From Comamonadaceae bacterium (lineage in GTDB: Bacteria; Pseudomonadota; Gammaproteobacteria; Burkholderiales; Burkholderiaceae_C), in the NCBI GenBank assembly GCA_947442105.1, contig CANEVH010000025.1:1-55181 (forward strand): a DNA stretch of 55,181 nucleotides. Reading direction: 5' to 3'. Of the stretch, positions 44,673-53,703 are shown piece after piece (position 1 is the first letter of the stretch; every line of letters begins with the position of its first letter). The position numbers and the translations under genes are program-made. The notes below the pieces were generated by a model, which searched no databases, was not told the DNA's origin, and saw only the letters and a program-made list of their open reading frames with translations.

Positions 44673-45713
44673 ATGTTTTCGTGCCAACCATCTTTACCGC
44701 GGTCCGTCGCAGCGTTCGCCATGGCATTTTTTCTAGCGGCTTGTGGTGGCTCAGATGCGGGGCCTGGTGCCCGCACCGTCCCTGGTGCTCAGACAGCTGC
44801 TACGGTCGTTCTTAAAACCCCGGTTTTGTCGTTCAACGACACTGGCCTGAGCGTGAGCGACGGTGTCACCCGCAATGGCTTATGGGCTGTCGAAAGCGCG
44901 GGGGTTGACTGGGAATTTTCGCTGGACCAGGGTGTCAGCTGGACGCGTGGTTCAGGCGCTTCGTTTGAAGTCACAGAAGACGGCGCCAAAATGATTTGGG
45001 TGCGGGCGCGGGACAACGCGGGCAACACCTCTGAAATCGTGCGCGTCAACTGTGTTTTGGACACCATGGCACCCGCTGCTGTGGCCATCGCAGGTCAGTC
45101 TGAAGGCGTTACCAACACGTTCAAACTCTCGGGCATTGAGCCAGGCGCGCGCTGGGAGTATTCACTGGATGAACAAAGCACATGGTCTGCAGGCAAAGGC
45201 AGCGCACTCGGTGTTCTGGGTAATCAACTGGGTCGGGTTTGGTTGCGCCAAGTGGACATGGCCGGCAACGTCTCGGTTGCCCAAGGTTTTGACCTGCAAA
45301 GCCCAAGTTTATTGGCGCATGAAGCGTCGGGAGAAGCTTTGCAACCCAGTGTTTTGGCGGCTGGGCTGCAAACCTACTTAATCCATGGGGTGGTCTCGCG
45401 CGGTGATGCCGACTATGTGCGCTGGGACATTCCAAGGGGCCAACAGTTGGAGTCCGTCAAGCTGGTGCAGTACGTGTCGGACGACGCCATTGCCTTTTAT
45501 GCCTTGCAGGCCAAGCAGGTGTTCGACGCAGGCTTCGATGTGTCGCGCATGCTGGTGTACGGCCACATGGGACCCAGCGACTTGGCACGCAATGTGTTAG
45601 CCGCCTTGCCCAAATCAGACCTTGGCGAAGGTGCCATGACGCTTTGGTTTCAGCAAACCGGCTCGCTGCCTACGCGATATGCCATTGAGGTCATGCTGGC
45701 GCCTGCGGATTGA
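44673..45713 (+). CDS. Lipoprotein with two Ig-like repeats
   Basis: The protein has about 346 residues from the ATG at 44673, chosen because it gives a normal signal peptide with lipobox FLAACGGS near residue 23; ATGs at 44658 and 44619 are alternatives. Two similar repeats follow, WEFSLDQGVSWTRGSGASF and WEYSLDEQSTWSAGKGSAL, each ending in a D.AGN.S segment, the pattern of Ig-like repeats in large surface proteins. The C-terminal third (about 230-345, LIHGVVSRGDADYVRWDIP) is not recognised. It should be anchored in the outer or inner membrane. The role is unknown; its neighbour is a secreted phosphatase. Confidence 0.75.
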   Translation: MFSCQPSLPRSVAAFAMAFFLAACGGSDAGPGARTVPGAQTAATVVLKTPVLSFNDTGLSVSDGVTRNGLWAVESAGVDWEFSLDQGVSWTRGSGASFEVTEDGAKMIWVRARDNAGNTSEIVRVNCVLDTMAPAAVAIAGQSEGVTNTFKLSGIEPGARWEYSLDEQSTWSAGKGSALGVLGNQLGRVWLRQVDMAGNVSVAQGFDLQSPSLLAHEASGEALQPSVLAAGLQTYLIHGVVSRGDADYVRWDIPRGQQLESVKLVQYVSDDAIAFYALQAKQVFDAGFDVSRMLVYGHMGPSDLARNVLAALPKSDLGEGAMTLWFQQTGSLPTRYAIEVMLAPAD

Positions 45714-45788
45714 TGCCCCGTTGGGCACTTAATGGGCGCTAGTCGCAAGCAGCGGTCAGTTGTTGCGGCTTGAGGTGAACGCCCAGGC

Positions 45789-46568
45789 TCATCGAACGTG
45801 CCATTTCAAGCCTACTCGCAGCCTGTTGTTTCGTGGTTCATAGGTGCCCCTTATCTGGTCGGCCGAGCTCACCCAATGGACATCCGAATCGTCCACCCAA
45901 GTCCAGCGTGCATAGGGTTCCAGTTCGCCAAGTTCGGCATGGATTTTCTTGCTAACTTGAAGGTAAACACCTCGGCGCTGTTGGTTGGTCACATCCTGTA
46001 AGCGGGTGTTGACTTGTGACAAGCGGGACACGTGCTCTCCCCACAACAGCCAGCCCGCATCGAGCGTCCAATGCTGCGCGCCGCCCGAGTGCCATCGCAC
46101 AGGCAACCACATTTGGGTGGACAGGCGGTCGTAGCCCCCAAAACCCAAACTGGTGGTGCCGCGCAAATAGTTGGCATGGCTGTGCAAGGCAAGACCGTAC
46201 TGCCACTGGGGATTGGCCGTCGACGCTGTGAGGGCTCGCCAGTGGGTGTCGACGTTCAGTACCGAGTCCAAACGCCCCGACAGCTCGCTGCTGTAGTTTT
46301 GAAGACCCAGATGCGCATCGGCTTCCAAGGTGTAGGGTCCCAGCCTTAGGCTTTGCCAATGCACACCCAGCTCTGGGCCACTTAAGTTCATTTGCGGTTC
46401 GCGGTAATCCTGCCAACCTGCGCTTAGCTGCCAGGCACCCAAAGCTTCTCGCGGCTGCGCTTGGACCGGAACGTTGGCCCCCACTAACACCCAAGCTGCG
46501 CACAAGCCCCATAGCCCAGGTCCACCGGGGAGACCCCCACACCGAAGATTGCGAAAAATCGGAAACAT
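45789..46568 (-). CDS. Predicted outer-membrane beta-barrel protein of unknown function
   Basis: The protein has 259 residues from the ATG at 46568, which has AAGGAG 5 bases upstream; longer frames upstream look non-coding. A Sec signal peptide ends near VQAQPREALG. The mature part is rich in alternating aromatic and polar residues (LSAGWQDYREPQMNLSGPELGVHWQS, LGFGGYDRLSTQMWLPVRW, RRGVYLQVSKKI, NNRLRVGLKWHVR), typical of small beta barrels such as OmpW-like proteins. The last residue is Arg rather than Phe. No family is assigned. Confidence 0.75.
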   Translation of the reverse strand: MFPIFRNLRCGGLPGGPGLWGLCAAWVLVGANVPVQAQPREALGAWQLSAGWQDYREPQMNLSGPELGVHWQSLRLGPYTLEADAHLGLQNYSSELSGRLDSVLNVDTHWRALTASTANPQWQYGLALHSHANYLRGTTSLGFGGYDRLSTQMWLPVRWHSGGAQHWTLDAGWLLWGEHVSRLSQVNTRLQDVTNQQRRGVYLQVSKKIHAELGELEPYARWTWVDDSDVHWVSSADQIRGTYEPRNNRLRVGLKWHVR

Positions 46569-46860
46569 GACACTCCTTTGAACACCACCCGTGCCATTGT
46601 GGTGTGGGTCTTTGACGGTTTGAAGGCCCGCGCCGCGCGTTGGTTCGATTTGGCATTCCAGTCGAGCCCGCAGTTGCCGAGCAGTCGCGTCAATTGGCAA
46701 GGCTATTGACTTCGGCGGACTGGCCTGTCGCTGCACCCCGGTGAATCTGGACACCCTTGCCGTGAACAACGGTGGCACACAAATGAATTTGTGGGGCGCA
46801 CTTTTGCTTGGCATACCGTCGGCGCGCCGGAGGCGTAATGAACTTCCCCGACAATGCATC

Positions 46861-47799
46861 ATGTTTGCGCACCCTCCCCTCCTCCCGCTGTTCCAGGTCC
46901 AGCACCTTACCAAACGCTACGGCGACACCGACGTCGTCCAAGATTTGTCGTTCGAAATTGCCCCCGGCGAATGCCTGGGCGTGATTGGCCCTAACGGCGC
47001 GGGCAAAACCACCACCATCCGCATGTGCCTAGGCCTTACTGCGCCAGATGCGGGCAGTATTACGGCGCTGGGCTTGCAAATGCCGCAGGATGCATTAGCC
47101 ATCAAAGCGCAGATTGGCGTGGTCACCCAGCTCGACACGCTGGACCCCGACTTCAATTGCGCCGAAAACCTGCTGGTCTATGGCCGCTATTTCGGCCTGA
47201 AAGACGCCGAGATCAAGGAGCGCATTCCGGCGCTGCTGGAATTTGCGTCGCTCACCAGCAAGGCCAAGGCCAAACCGGGTGAACTCTCGGGCGGCATGAA
47301 GCGGCGTCTGAGCCTGGCGCGCGCCTTGGTGAACGACCCCAAGCTGCTGCTGCTGGACGAACCCACCACCGGCCTGGACCCGCAGGCCCGCCACCTGATG
47401 TGGGAGCGCCTGCAATTGCTGCTGCAGCAAGGCAAGTCCATTCTTTTGACCACGCACTTTATGGACGAGGCGGAGCGCCTGTGCTCGCGCCTCTTGGTGC
47501 TGGACCACGGCAAAAAGATTGCCGAGGGCAAACCGCGCGACCTGATTGCCCAGTATCTGGAGCCCGATGTGGTGGAGGTGTACGGCGTGGGCGCCGTGGC
47601 GCTGGCCGAGGGGCCGCTGCGGGCGCACGCCAGCCGGGTGGAAGTGAGCGGCGAGACGGTGTTTTTCTACACCCGTGACTCGTCAGCGCTTTTGCAAGCG
47701 CTGCACGCTTACCCGCAATTGCGCACCCTGCACCGCCCGGCCAACCTTGAAGACCTGTTTTTGAAACTGACCGGACGCCAAATCCGCGAGGACGCCTGA
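46861..47799 (+). CDS. ABC exporter ATPase, NodI-like
   Basis: The protein has 312 residues. Walker [10 protein letters not shown], signature [12 protein letters not shown], Walker [15 protein letters not shown] and the switch His in TTHFMDEAE are all intact. The long C-terminal tail and the DLxFxLTG end are as in NodI/DrrA-type exporters. The chosen ATG at 46861 has no good ribosome site; a GGAGG lies before an out-of-frame ATG at 46838, and in-frame starts exist further upstream, so the start is uncertain. It is one base from the permease gene, with which it would form a two-subunit exporter for lipids, drugs or an oligosaccharide. Confidence 0.93.
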   Translation: MFAHPPLLPLFQVQHLTKRYGDTDVVQDLSFEIAPGECLGVIGPNGAGKTTTIRMCLGLTAPDAGSITALGLQMPQDALAIKAQIGVVTQLDTLDPDFNCAENLLVYGRYFGLKDAEIKERIPALLEFASLTSKAKAKPGELSGGMKRRLSLARALVNDPKLLLLDEPTTGLDPQARHLMWERLQLLLQQGKSILLTTHFMDEAERLCSRLLVLDHGKKIAEGKPRDLIAQYLEPDVVEVYGVGAVALAEGPLRAHASRVEVSGETVFFYTRDSSALLQALHAYPQLRTLHRPANLEDLFLKLTGRQIREDA

Positions 47800-47800
47800 T

Positions 47801-48640
47801 ATGACCACTCCCGCATCCACTGTCTCGATAGCCGTCCCGCCCCAAGCACCAAGCCGCTGGCGCGCGCCCCGCTTGAGCATGCGCTTTTGGCCGGTGTTTT
47901 TGCGCAACCTGCTGGTCTGGCGCAAGCTGGCTATTCCCAGCCTGGTGGGCAATATTGCCGAGCCGCTGATGTGGCTGGTGGCCTTTGGCTACGGCATGGG
48001 CGTGCTGGTCGGCGAAATCAAGGTAGACGGCCAAGCGGTGCCTTACATCTTGTTTCTGGCAAGCGGCTCGATTTGCATGAGCGCCATGAACGCCGCGTCG
48101 TTTGAGGCGCTGTACTCCGCGTTCTCGCGCATGCACGTGCAAAAAACCTGGGACGGCATCATGAACGCGCCCGTGGGCCTGGACGACATCGTGCTGGCCG
48201 AAATGCTCTGGGCAGCCTTCAAGGCGCTTTTTACCGTGACAGCAATTTTGGGCGTGATGCTGGCCTTGGGCATCAGCCACAGCCCCAAACTGCTGGTGGC
48301 CTGGCCAATTTTGCTGGGCGTGGGCATTACTTTTAGCTCCATGGCGCTGGTGTTCAACGCCCTGGCCAAGGGCTACGACTTTTTCACCTACTACTTCACC
48401 CTGTTTTTGACGCCCACCATGTTCTTGAGCGGCGTGTTCTTCCCGCTGGACCAGTTGCCACCCCTGGTACGCCTGGTGGCGGACTGGCTGCCGCTGTCCA
48501 ACGCGGTGGCACTGGTGCGGCCCTTGTTCATGGACCAGTGGCCGCGCGACGTGTTGCACCACGGTGGCGTGCTGGTGGCCTATGCGGTGGTGTCGTTTTG
48601 GGTGGCGCTGGCGCTCACGCGAAAGCGGTTTGGGCAGTAG
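47801..48640 (+). CDS. ABC-2 type permease, NodJ-like
   Basis: The protein has 279 residues with six membrane segments and the ABC-2 signature near the C-terminal half (LTPTMFLSGVFFPLDQLPPLVRLVADWLPLSNAV). NodJ-type permeases pair with NodI-type ATPases and are widely present in betaproteobacteria without nodulation; the cargo is unknown. It follows the ATPase by one base. Confidence 0.93.
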   Translation: MTTPASTVSIAVPPQAPSRWRAPRLSMRFWPVFLRNLLVWRKLAIPSLVGNIAEPLMWLVAFGYGMGVLVGEIKVDGQAVPYILFLASGSICMSAMNAASFEALYSAFSRMHVQKTWDGIMNAPVGLDDIVLAEMLWAAFKALFTVTAILGVMLALGISHSPKLLVAWPILLGVGITFSSMALVFNALAKGYDFFTYYFTLFLTPTMFLSGVFFPLDQLPPLVRLVADWLPLSNAVALVRPLFMDQWPRDVLHHGGVLVAYAVVSFWVALALTRKRFGQ

Positions 48641-49638
48641 GGGGGGGTTCCCTCTTTTCCCCTGCGCGGGGTGGGCGGGTGTTCACCCACTCTCCCCCAA
48701 CCCCTCTCGCCCAGCGGGCGAGAGGGGGGCCAAAGTCCGAATTTGGTTTCTGCGCTTTGGCTGGGCTTCTACTGGCGTGGTGCCTGTGGGTAGGCCTGCG
48801 ATGTCTAGGAACGGCGCCGTCGCCGCGACGGCTTTCGGGGGTTTCCCCCCCTATCCCCCCGACCCCCTTTCCACCCCGGCGGGGTAGAAAGGGGGGGCCA
48901 AAGTCCGAATTTGCTTTCTGCGCTTCGGCTAGGCTTCTATTGGCCTTGCACCTGTGGGTAGGCCTGCGACTTCTAGGAACGGCGCCGTCGCCGCGACGGC
49001 TTACGGGGTTTGGGTGTTGCGGACTTCTCGACGATTCGCGCGGGGCGCGGCCTCTAGCTAGCGGGCGGCCCCCAGTGGTGCCCGCCCTCCAAAGGCGGCG
49101 GAGGTTCGTAGCGGCGGCGCCTAGCCCCGAATCTACGCAAAGACCGCAGCGCCCACACCCCGAAAGCCGTCGCGGCGACGGCGCCGCGCATAAGTGCGGC
49201 AGGCATACCCACAGGTGCTAAGCCAGTAGAAGCCTGGCCAAAGCGAAGAAATCAAATGTGGCTGTTAGCTCCCCCTTTCCACCCCGCCGGGGTGGAAAGG
49301 GGGTTGGGGGGATAGGGGGGGAAACCCCAGTGGTGCCCTATCCCCGAATCTCCGCAAAAACCGCCGCACCCACACCCCGAAAGCCGTCGCGGCGACGGCG
49401 CCGCGCATAAGTGTCGCAGGCATACCCACCGGTGCTAATCCAGTAGAAGCCCAGCCGAAGCGACAAAATCAAATGTGGCTGTTGGCTCCCCCTTTCTACC
49501 CCGCCGGGGTGGAAAGGGGGTCGGGGGGATAGGGGGGGGGAAAGCTCCCGCTGGGAAGTAGAGGGGGTTGGGGGGGAGTGGCAGGGCAGGCACCCCCGCG
49601 CCGGGGAACAGAGGGAGCAGGTAGTTACGATCAAGCCC
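48641..49638. repeat. Intergenic array of four GC-rich repeat units, two direct and two inverted
   Basis: No supported gene lies in this 998-base gap. Units at about 48701-48841 and 48863-49010 run forward, and at about 49158-49303 and 49376-49520 run in reverse. Each unit has a long G/C hairpin at one end (48701-48727, 48863-48895, 49271-49303, 49488-49520; stems of 12-15 bp around a 3-base loop), a central part with AAGTCCGAATTTG-like and CTGTGGGTAGGCCTGCG-like sequence, and a palindrome GCCGTCGCCGCGACGGC at the other end. The conserved order and the opposite orientations point to a non-coding dispersed repeat family that has been inserted or duplicated several times. The forward and reverse pairs could fold into a large stem. 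Confidence 0.85.
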
Positions 49639-52038
49639 ATGCAACCCCACAACAACCCTATTCTGCGCGACCTGGTTTTGGTCGGCGGCGGCCACAGCCA
49701 CGTGGGGGTGCTGAAGGCATTCGCCATGCGACCGCTGCCCGGCGTGCGCATCACGCTGGTTTGCACCGACGCGCACACGCCGTACTCGGGCATGTTGCCG
49801 GGCTATGTGGCGGGCCACTATGACTTTGATGCGGTGCACCTGGACCTGGTGCGCCTGTGTGTGTTTGCTGGGGCGCGCTTTGTGCGAGCCGAGGTTAGCG
49901 GCATTGACCGCGCGCGGCGCCAGGTGCTGCTGCGTGACCGCCCGGCGCTGGACTACGACCTGCTGGCCATCAACACCGGTTCCACGCCGCAAAACGCCGC
50001 CACGCCGGGCGCTGCCGCGCATGCGGTTAGCGTTAAACCGATTGGCTCGTTCAACCAGCGCTGGCTAGCGCTGCTGGACGCGGTGCGGGCGGGGCACGGG
50101 CCGCGCGCGATTGCGGTGGTGGGTGCGGGCGCCGGGGGGGTGGAGCTGCTGCTGGCCATGCAACACCGGCTACGAGCGGAATGCCAGGCTTTGGGCGCGC
50201 TACAGACGCCGCCCGAGTTTTCGCTGTTTTCGGCCAGCGACACCATCTTGCCCACCCACAACGCGCGCGTGCAGCGCCGTTTCGCCCAGGTGCTGCGCGC
50301 GCGCGGCGTGCAAGTGCATACCGGGGTGCGGGTAACGCAGGTCAGCGAGGCGGCAGTGGAAATTCACCGCGCAGGCGAACCGCCGGGTGCGACTGGCGAA
50401 TGGCTGGGTGCTGACGCGGTGTTTTGGGTGACCCAGGCCGGGGGCGGTGCGTGGCTGCAAGGCACCGGGCTGGCGCTGGACGGTGCGGGCTGTGTGCGCG
50501 TGAACTCTTTTTTGCAATCACTTACTGACCCGCGTATTTTTGCCAGCGGCGACGTGGCCAGCATGGACGACTGGCCGCTGGAAAAAGCCGGTGTGTTTGC
50601 GGTGCGCATGGCCATGCCGCTGGCGCGCAACCTGCGCCGCACGCTCTTGGGCCAGGGCTTGCGCGCCTACCACCCGCAGCGGCGCTGGCTGGCGCTGATT
50701 ACGACAGGCGACCGCTACGCGGTGGCCTCGCGCGGCGCGCTGAGCTTTGCCGGGGCGTGGGTGTGGCGCTGGAAGGACGGGATAGACCGGCGCTTTATGC
50801 AGCGCTTCAGCGACCTGGGTGCGCCGCCCATGGCCCGCGCATCGGCGGCGCGGGCGCCATTGCTGGCGGACCTGAGCGCCGAAGAATCACAACAATCGAC
50901 CGCCGCCCAGGCCATGCGCTGCGGCGGCTGTGGGGCCAAAGTGGGTGCCGGCGTGTTGGCGCAGGCCTTGGGCGCGCTGCGGCCGCTGCCCAATAGCGAT
51001 GTGCTGATTGGCCTGTCCGCGCCCGATGACGCGGCCCTGGTGCGCGTGCCGCCGGGCAAGGCGGTAGTGCAGTCGGTAGACTTTTTTCGTGCCTTTATCG
51101 ATGACCCCTACCGCTTTGGGCAAATTGCGGCCAACCACGCGCTGGGCGACATTTTTGCTATGGGCGCGCAAGCCCATACTGCCATGGCCATTGCCACCGT
51201 GCCGCCGGGAGTAGACCGACAAACCCGTGCGCTGCTGGGCCAGATGATGACGGGCGCGGTAGAAGTGCTCAACGCCGCTGGCTGCACCCTGGTGGGCGGC
51301 CACACCGGCGAGGGGCAAGAACTGGCGCTGGGCTTTGCCATCAACGGCCTGGTGGAGCTGGACGCGCAAGGCGCGCCGGTAGGCGTGCTGCACAAGGGCG
51401 GCATGCAGCCCGGTAACGTGCTGATTTTGACCAAGCCCTTAGGCACAGGCACCCTGTTTGCCGCCCACGCACTGGGCCTGGCGCGCGGGCGCTGGGTGGA
51501 GGCGGCGCTGGCGCAGATGGCGCAGTCCAGCCAAGGCGCGGCGCGCACGCTGCAAGCTTTTGGCGCCAGCGCCTGCACCGACGTCACCGGCTTTGGCCTG
51601 CTGGGCCACCTGCTGGAGATGGCGCGCGCATCGCAGGTGGAGCTTGAACTCCGTCTCTCAGAGCTGCCGGTGCTGGACGGCGCGCTCGAATGCCTAGCGC
51701 AGGGCATTACCAGCTCGCTGCACAGCGCCAACGCGCGCCAAAGCGTGGAGGTGTCCGAGATGCAGCCGCTGCCGCAAGACCGCGATTGGGCGCTTCGGCA
51801 AGCGCTGCTCTACGACCCGCAAACCGCCGGTGGCCTGCTGGCCAGCGTGGCCGCAGCGCAGGCCCACGCGTGCGTCGCAGCACTGCGCGCCCAGGGGTAT
51901 GCGCACAGCGCCATCATTGGCCGCGTGCAAGCGCCCCTCACGGGCACGAAGGTGCGCGGCACCTCCCTTGATGAAAGTTCTATGGCGCTCCCGCAGTCAG
52001 GCGCTCGGCGGGCCACCGTCTGGCTCGTGGAACAATAG
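49639..52038 (+). CDS. selD: Fusion of NDH-2-like oxidoreductase and selenide, water dikinase (SelD)
   Basis: The protein has 799 residues. The first half (1 to about 395) is an FAD/NAD(P)H-dependent oxidoreductase of the NDH-2 type, with the FAD loop LVLVGGGHSHVGVL at 12-25, a second dinucleotide loop VVGAGAGGVELLLA and the FAD-contact IFASGDVASM. The second half (from about 425) is SelD with active-site Cys431 and Lys434 in CGGCGAK and the ATP-binding GHTGEGQELALGF. SelD makes selenophosphate; the fused oxidoreductase is thought to supply or handle reduced selenium. This fusion is known in several bacteria. Hence selenouridine tRNA or selenocysteine synthesis is expected in the organism, but no partner gene is in the window. 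Confidence 0.95.
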   Translation: MQPHNNPILRDLVLVGGGHSHVGVLKAFAMRPLPGVRITLVCTDAHTPYSGMLPGYVAGHYDFDAVHLDLVRLCVFAGARFVRAEVSGIDRARRQVLLRDRPALDYDLLAINTGSTPQNAATPGAAAHAVSVKPIGSFNQRWLALLDAVRAGHGPRAIAVVGAGAGGVELLLAMQHRLRAECQALGALQTPPEFSLFSASDTILPTHNARVQRRFAQVLRARGVQVHTGVRVTQVSEAAVEIHRAGEPPGATGEWLGADAVFWVTQAGGGAWLQGTGLALDGAGCVRVNSFLQSLTDPRIFASGDVASMDDWPLEKAGVFAVRMAMPLARNLRRTLLGQGLRAYHPQRRWLALITTGDRYAVASRGALSFAGAWVWRWKDGIDRRFMQRFSDLGAPPMARASAARAPLLADLSAEESQQSTAAQAMRCGGCGAKVGAGVLAQALGALRPLPNSDVLIGLSAPDDAALVRVPPGKAVVQSVDFFRAFIDDPYRFGQIAANHALGDIFAMGAQAHTAMAIATVPPGVDRQTRALLGQMMTGAVEVLNAAGCTLVGGHTGEGQELALGFAINGLVELDAQGAPVGVLHKGGMQPGNVLILTKPLGTGTLFAAHALGLARGRWVEAALAQMAQSSQGAARTLQAFGASACTDVTGFGLLGHLLEMARASQVELELRLSELPVLDGALECLAQGITSSLHSANARQSVEVSEMQPLPQDRDWALRQALLYDPQTAGGLLASVAAAQAHACVAALRAQGYAHSAIIGRVQAPLTGTKVRGTSLDESSMALPQSGARRATVWLVEQ

Positions 52039-52043
52039 CCCCC

Positions 52044-53177
52044 ATGACAGACACCGTGTCAACCCCCCAAGAAACTGCTGCCTCCCACGCGCCGCCCGAG
52101 GCCAAAACCGCGCTGCAAGCCGGTGCCTACCGGCGCCCGGTACGCTTGCTTTTGTGGGGCGCGGGCCAGGCGCATCTGCGGTTTTTGAAATCGCTGCAAA
52201 AAAAGCCGATTGCGCACGCCGAAATCACCTTGCTTACGCCCTACACCCAGCTGTTTCAGCCACGCAAGCTGGCGGGCTATATCGCCAACGAAATCACGCT
52301 GGCGCAGTGCTTGACCGATGTCGAGCCCCTGTTGCGGGGAACGGGGGTGCGCTGGGCGGGCCGGCAAGGTCGGGCCATGGATGCCGCAGCGCGCACCGTG
52401 CTCTTGGACGATAGGCAGGTATTGAATTACGACGTGCTGTCGATCAACGTGGGGCCCCAGCCCTACCGTGAGGCCGTGGAGCTGGCCCTGCCGGGTGCGC
52501 GGGAACATGGTCTGTTTGTGCCGCCGCTGGAAGGTTTTGTCAATTTGTGGCCCAAGGTGTGTGATCTGGGGCGCAGCCGGGCGCTGCGCATCGCCGTGGT
52601 GGGCCATTGCATGGTGGGGTTTGAGCTGGCCTTGGCGGTGCGCCAGCGCATGCCTACGGCAGCCGTGACGTGGGTGCCCGCACCCCAAGAGCTGGCCAGT
52701 GGCATCCACCATGCCGTGCTGCAGCGCATGTTGTCCATACTGCGGGCGCAGCGGGTGACCGTGCTCTACGATCCAGCGGCTGCGCTGTCACGCGATGAAG
52801 TGCTATTGGCCAGTGGCGCCCGATTGACCTGTGATGTGCCCTTGCTGGTGCTGGACCAAGTAACCCCCGCGTGGCTGCAAGACACGGGTCTGGCGTTTAG
52901 CGCACGCGACGCCCATCCGCTCAACGCGCATGTAGAGATTGATGCGCACCAGCGCAGCACCAGCAACCCCGAGGTCCTGTTTGTCCACCAAGACAGCACA
53001 GTTCTAGCCCACAACCTGCGCGCGGTGATGGAGGCTGAACCGTCCCACCTGCGACTGCCCAAGCCGAACACGGTGCAGTTTCTCTATGCCGGCGCATCCC
53101 ATGGCCTGGCAAGCTGGCACGGACACTGCGTTCAAGGGCTCTGGGTGGGCTGGCTCAAAAGGCTGTTGCGGGCGTAG
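52044..53177 (+). CDS. Divergent paralogue of the SelD-linked oxidoreductase half
   Basis: The protein has 377 residues and aligns with the N-terminal half of the preceding gene (LLLWGAGQAHLRFLKSL versus LVLVGGGHSHVGVLKAF; FEL/VEL around the second nucleotide loop). The first loop has WGAGQA instead of GGGHS, and the FAD-contact ASGD is replaced by HQDS, so cofactor binding may be weakened. It starts 5 bases after the selD stop, so it is almost certainly co-transcribed. It may form a heterodimer with the fused oxidoreductase or be a diverging copy. Confidence 0.8.
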   Translation: MTDTVSTPQETAASHAPPEAKTALQAGAYRRPVRLLLWGAGQAHLRFLKSLQKKPIAHAEITLLTPYTQLFQPRKLAGYIANEITLAQCLTDVEPLLRGTGVRWAGRQGRAMDAAARTVLLDDRQVLNYDVLSINVGPQPYREAVELALPGAREHGLFVPPLEGFVNLWPKVCDLGRSRALRIAVVGHCMVGFELALAVRQRMPTAAVTWVPAPQELASGIHHAVLQRMLSILRAQRVTVLYDPAAALSRDEVLLASGARLTCDVPLLVLDQVTPAWLQDTGLAFSARDAHPLNAHVEIDAHQRSTSNPEVLFVHQDSTVLAHNLRAVMEAEPSHLRLPKPNTVQFLYAGASHGLASWHGHCVQGLWVGWLKRLLRA

Positions 53178-53226
53178 AAAACAGACTGGTTTACGGAACA
53201 AACAAAGTCATCCCAAGGAGAAACAG

Positions 53227-53703
53227 ATGAACAACCCGCCACTTGGCAACACACACAGCACAGCGGCCACCGAACGCAAGGTGGACACGCTGCTGGCCCA
53301 CTACGGCCTGAGCCACACGCACCCAACCAATGAATGGATCCACTTCTTTGCCATTCCCGCCATCATGCTCAGCCTGACCGGTTTGTTGTTTGCGCTGCAT
53401 CCGGCGCTTGCGCTGGTGATGTTCGCAGGCAGCATGGTTTATTACGCACGCTTGTCGTGGCGCTTTACCGGTTGCATGCTGCTGGTTTCGTCGGTATTGC
53501 TGGCGGTGGCAGACGCGCTCGATGGCTGGGGCGTGCTGCTTCCGGTGTCCGTAGTGGTGTTTGTCGTGGCCTGGATTTTCCAATTCATTGGCCACCGCAT
53601 TGAGGGGAAAAAACCCTCTTTTTTTGAAGATGTGCAGTACCTGTTGGTAGGTCCCCTGTTTGTGCTGAGCAAGGTGTTTTTGCGGCTGGGCGTGCGCTGG
53701 TGA
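53227..53703 (+). CDS. DUF962/Mpo1-like membrane protein
   Basis: The protein has 158 residues and four hydrophobic segments. It has the family motifs NEWIHFFAIPAIM and QFIGHRIEGKKPSFFED, whose His residues bind iron in yeast Mpo1, a fatty-acid alpha-dioxygenase. The bacterial role is not known. The ATG at 53227 has AAGGAG 7 bases upstream. It overlaps the next gene by GTGA. Confidence 0.9.
   Translation: MNNPPLGNTHSTAATERKVDTLLAHYGLSHTHPTNEWIHFFAIPAIMLSLTGLLFALHPALALVMFAGSMVYYARLSWRFTGCMLLVSSVLLAVADALDGWGVLLPVSVVVFVVAWIFQFIGHRIEGKKPSFFEDVQYLLVGPLFVLSKVFLRLGVRW

Noticed and set aside
46838..46984. The 48-codon frame opened by the ATG at 46838 as a gene of its own
   Set aside because: No recognisable product; kept only as an observation about the exporter start.
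48701..49540. The four-unit repeat region as a CRISPR array
   Set aside because: Units are ~145 bases, occur in both orientations, and lack short regular repeats with unique spacers or cas genes.
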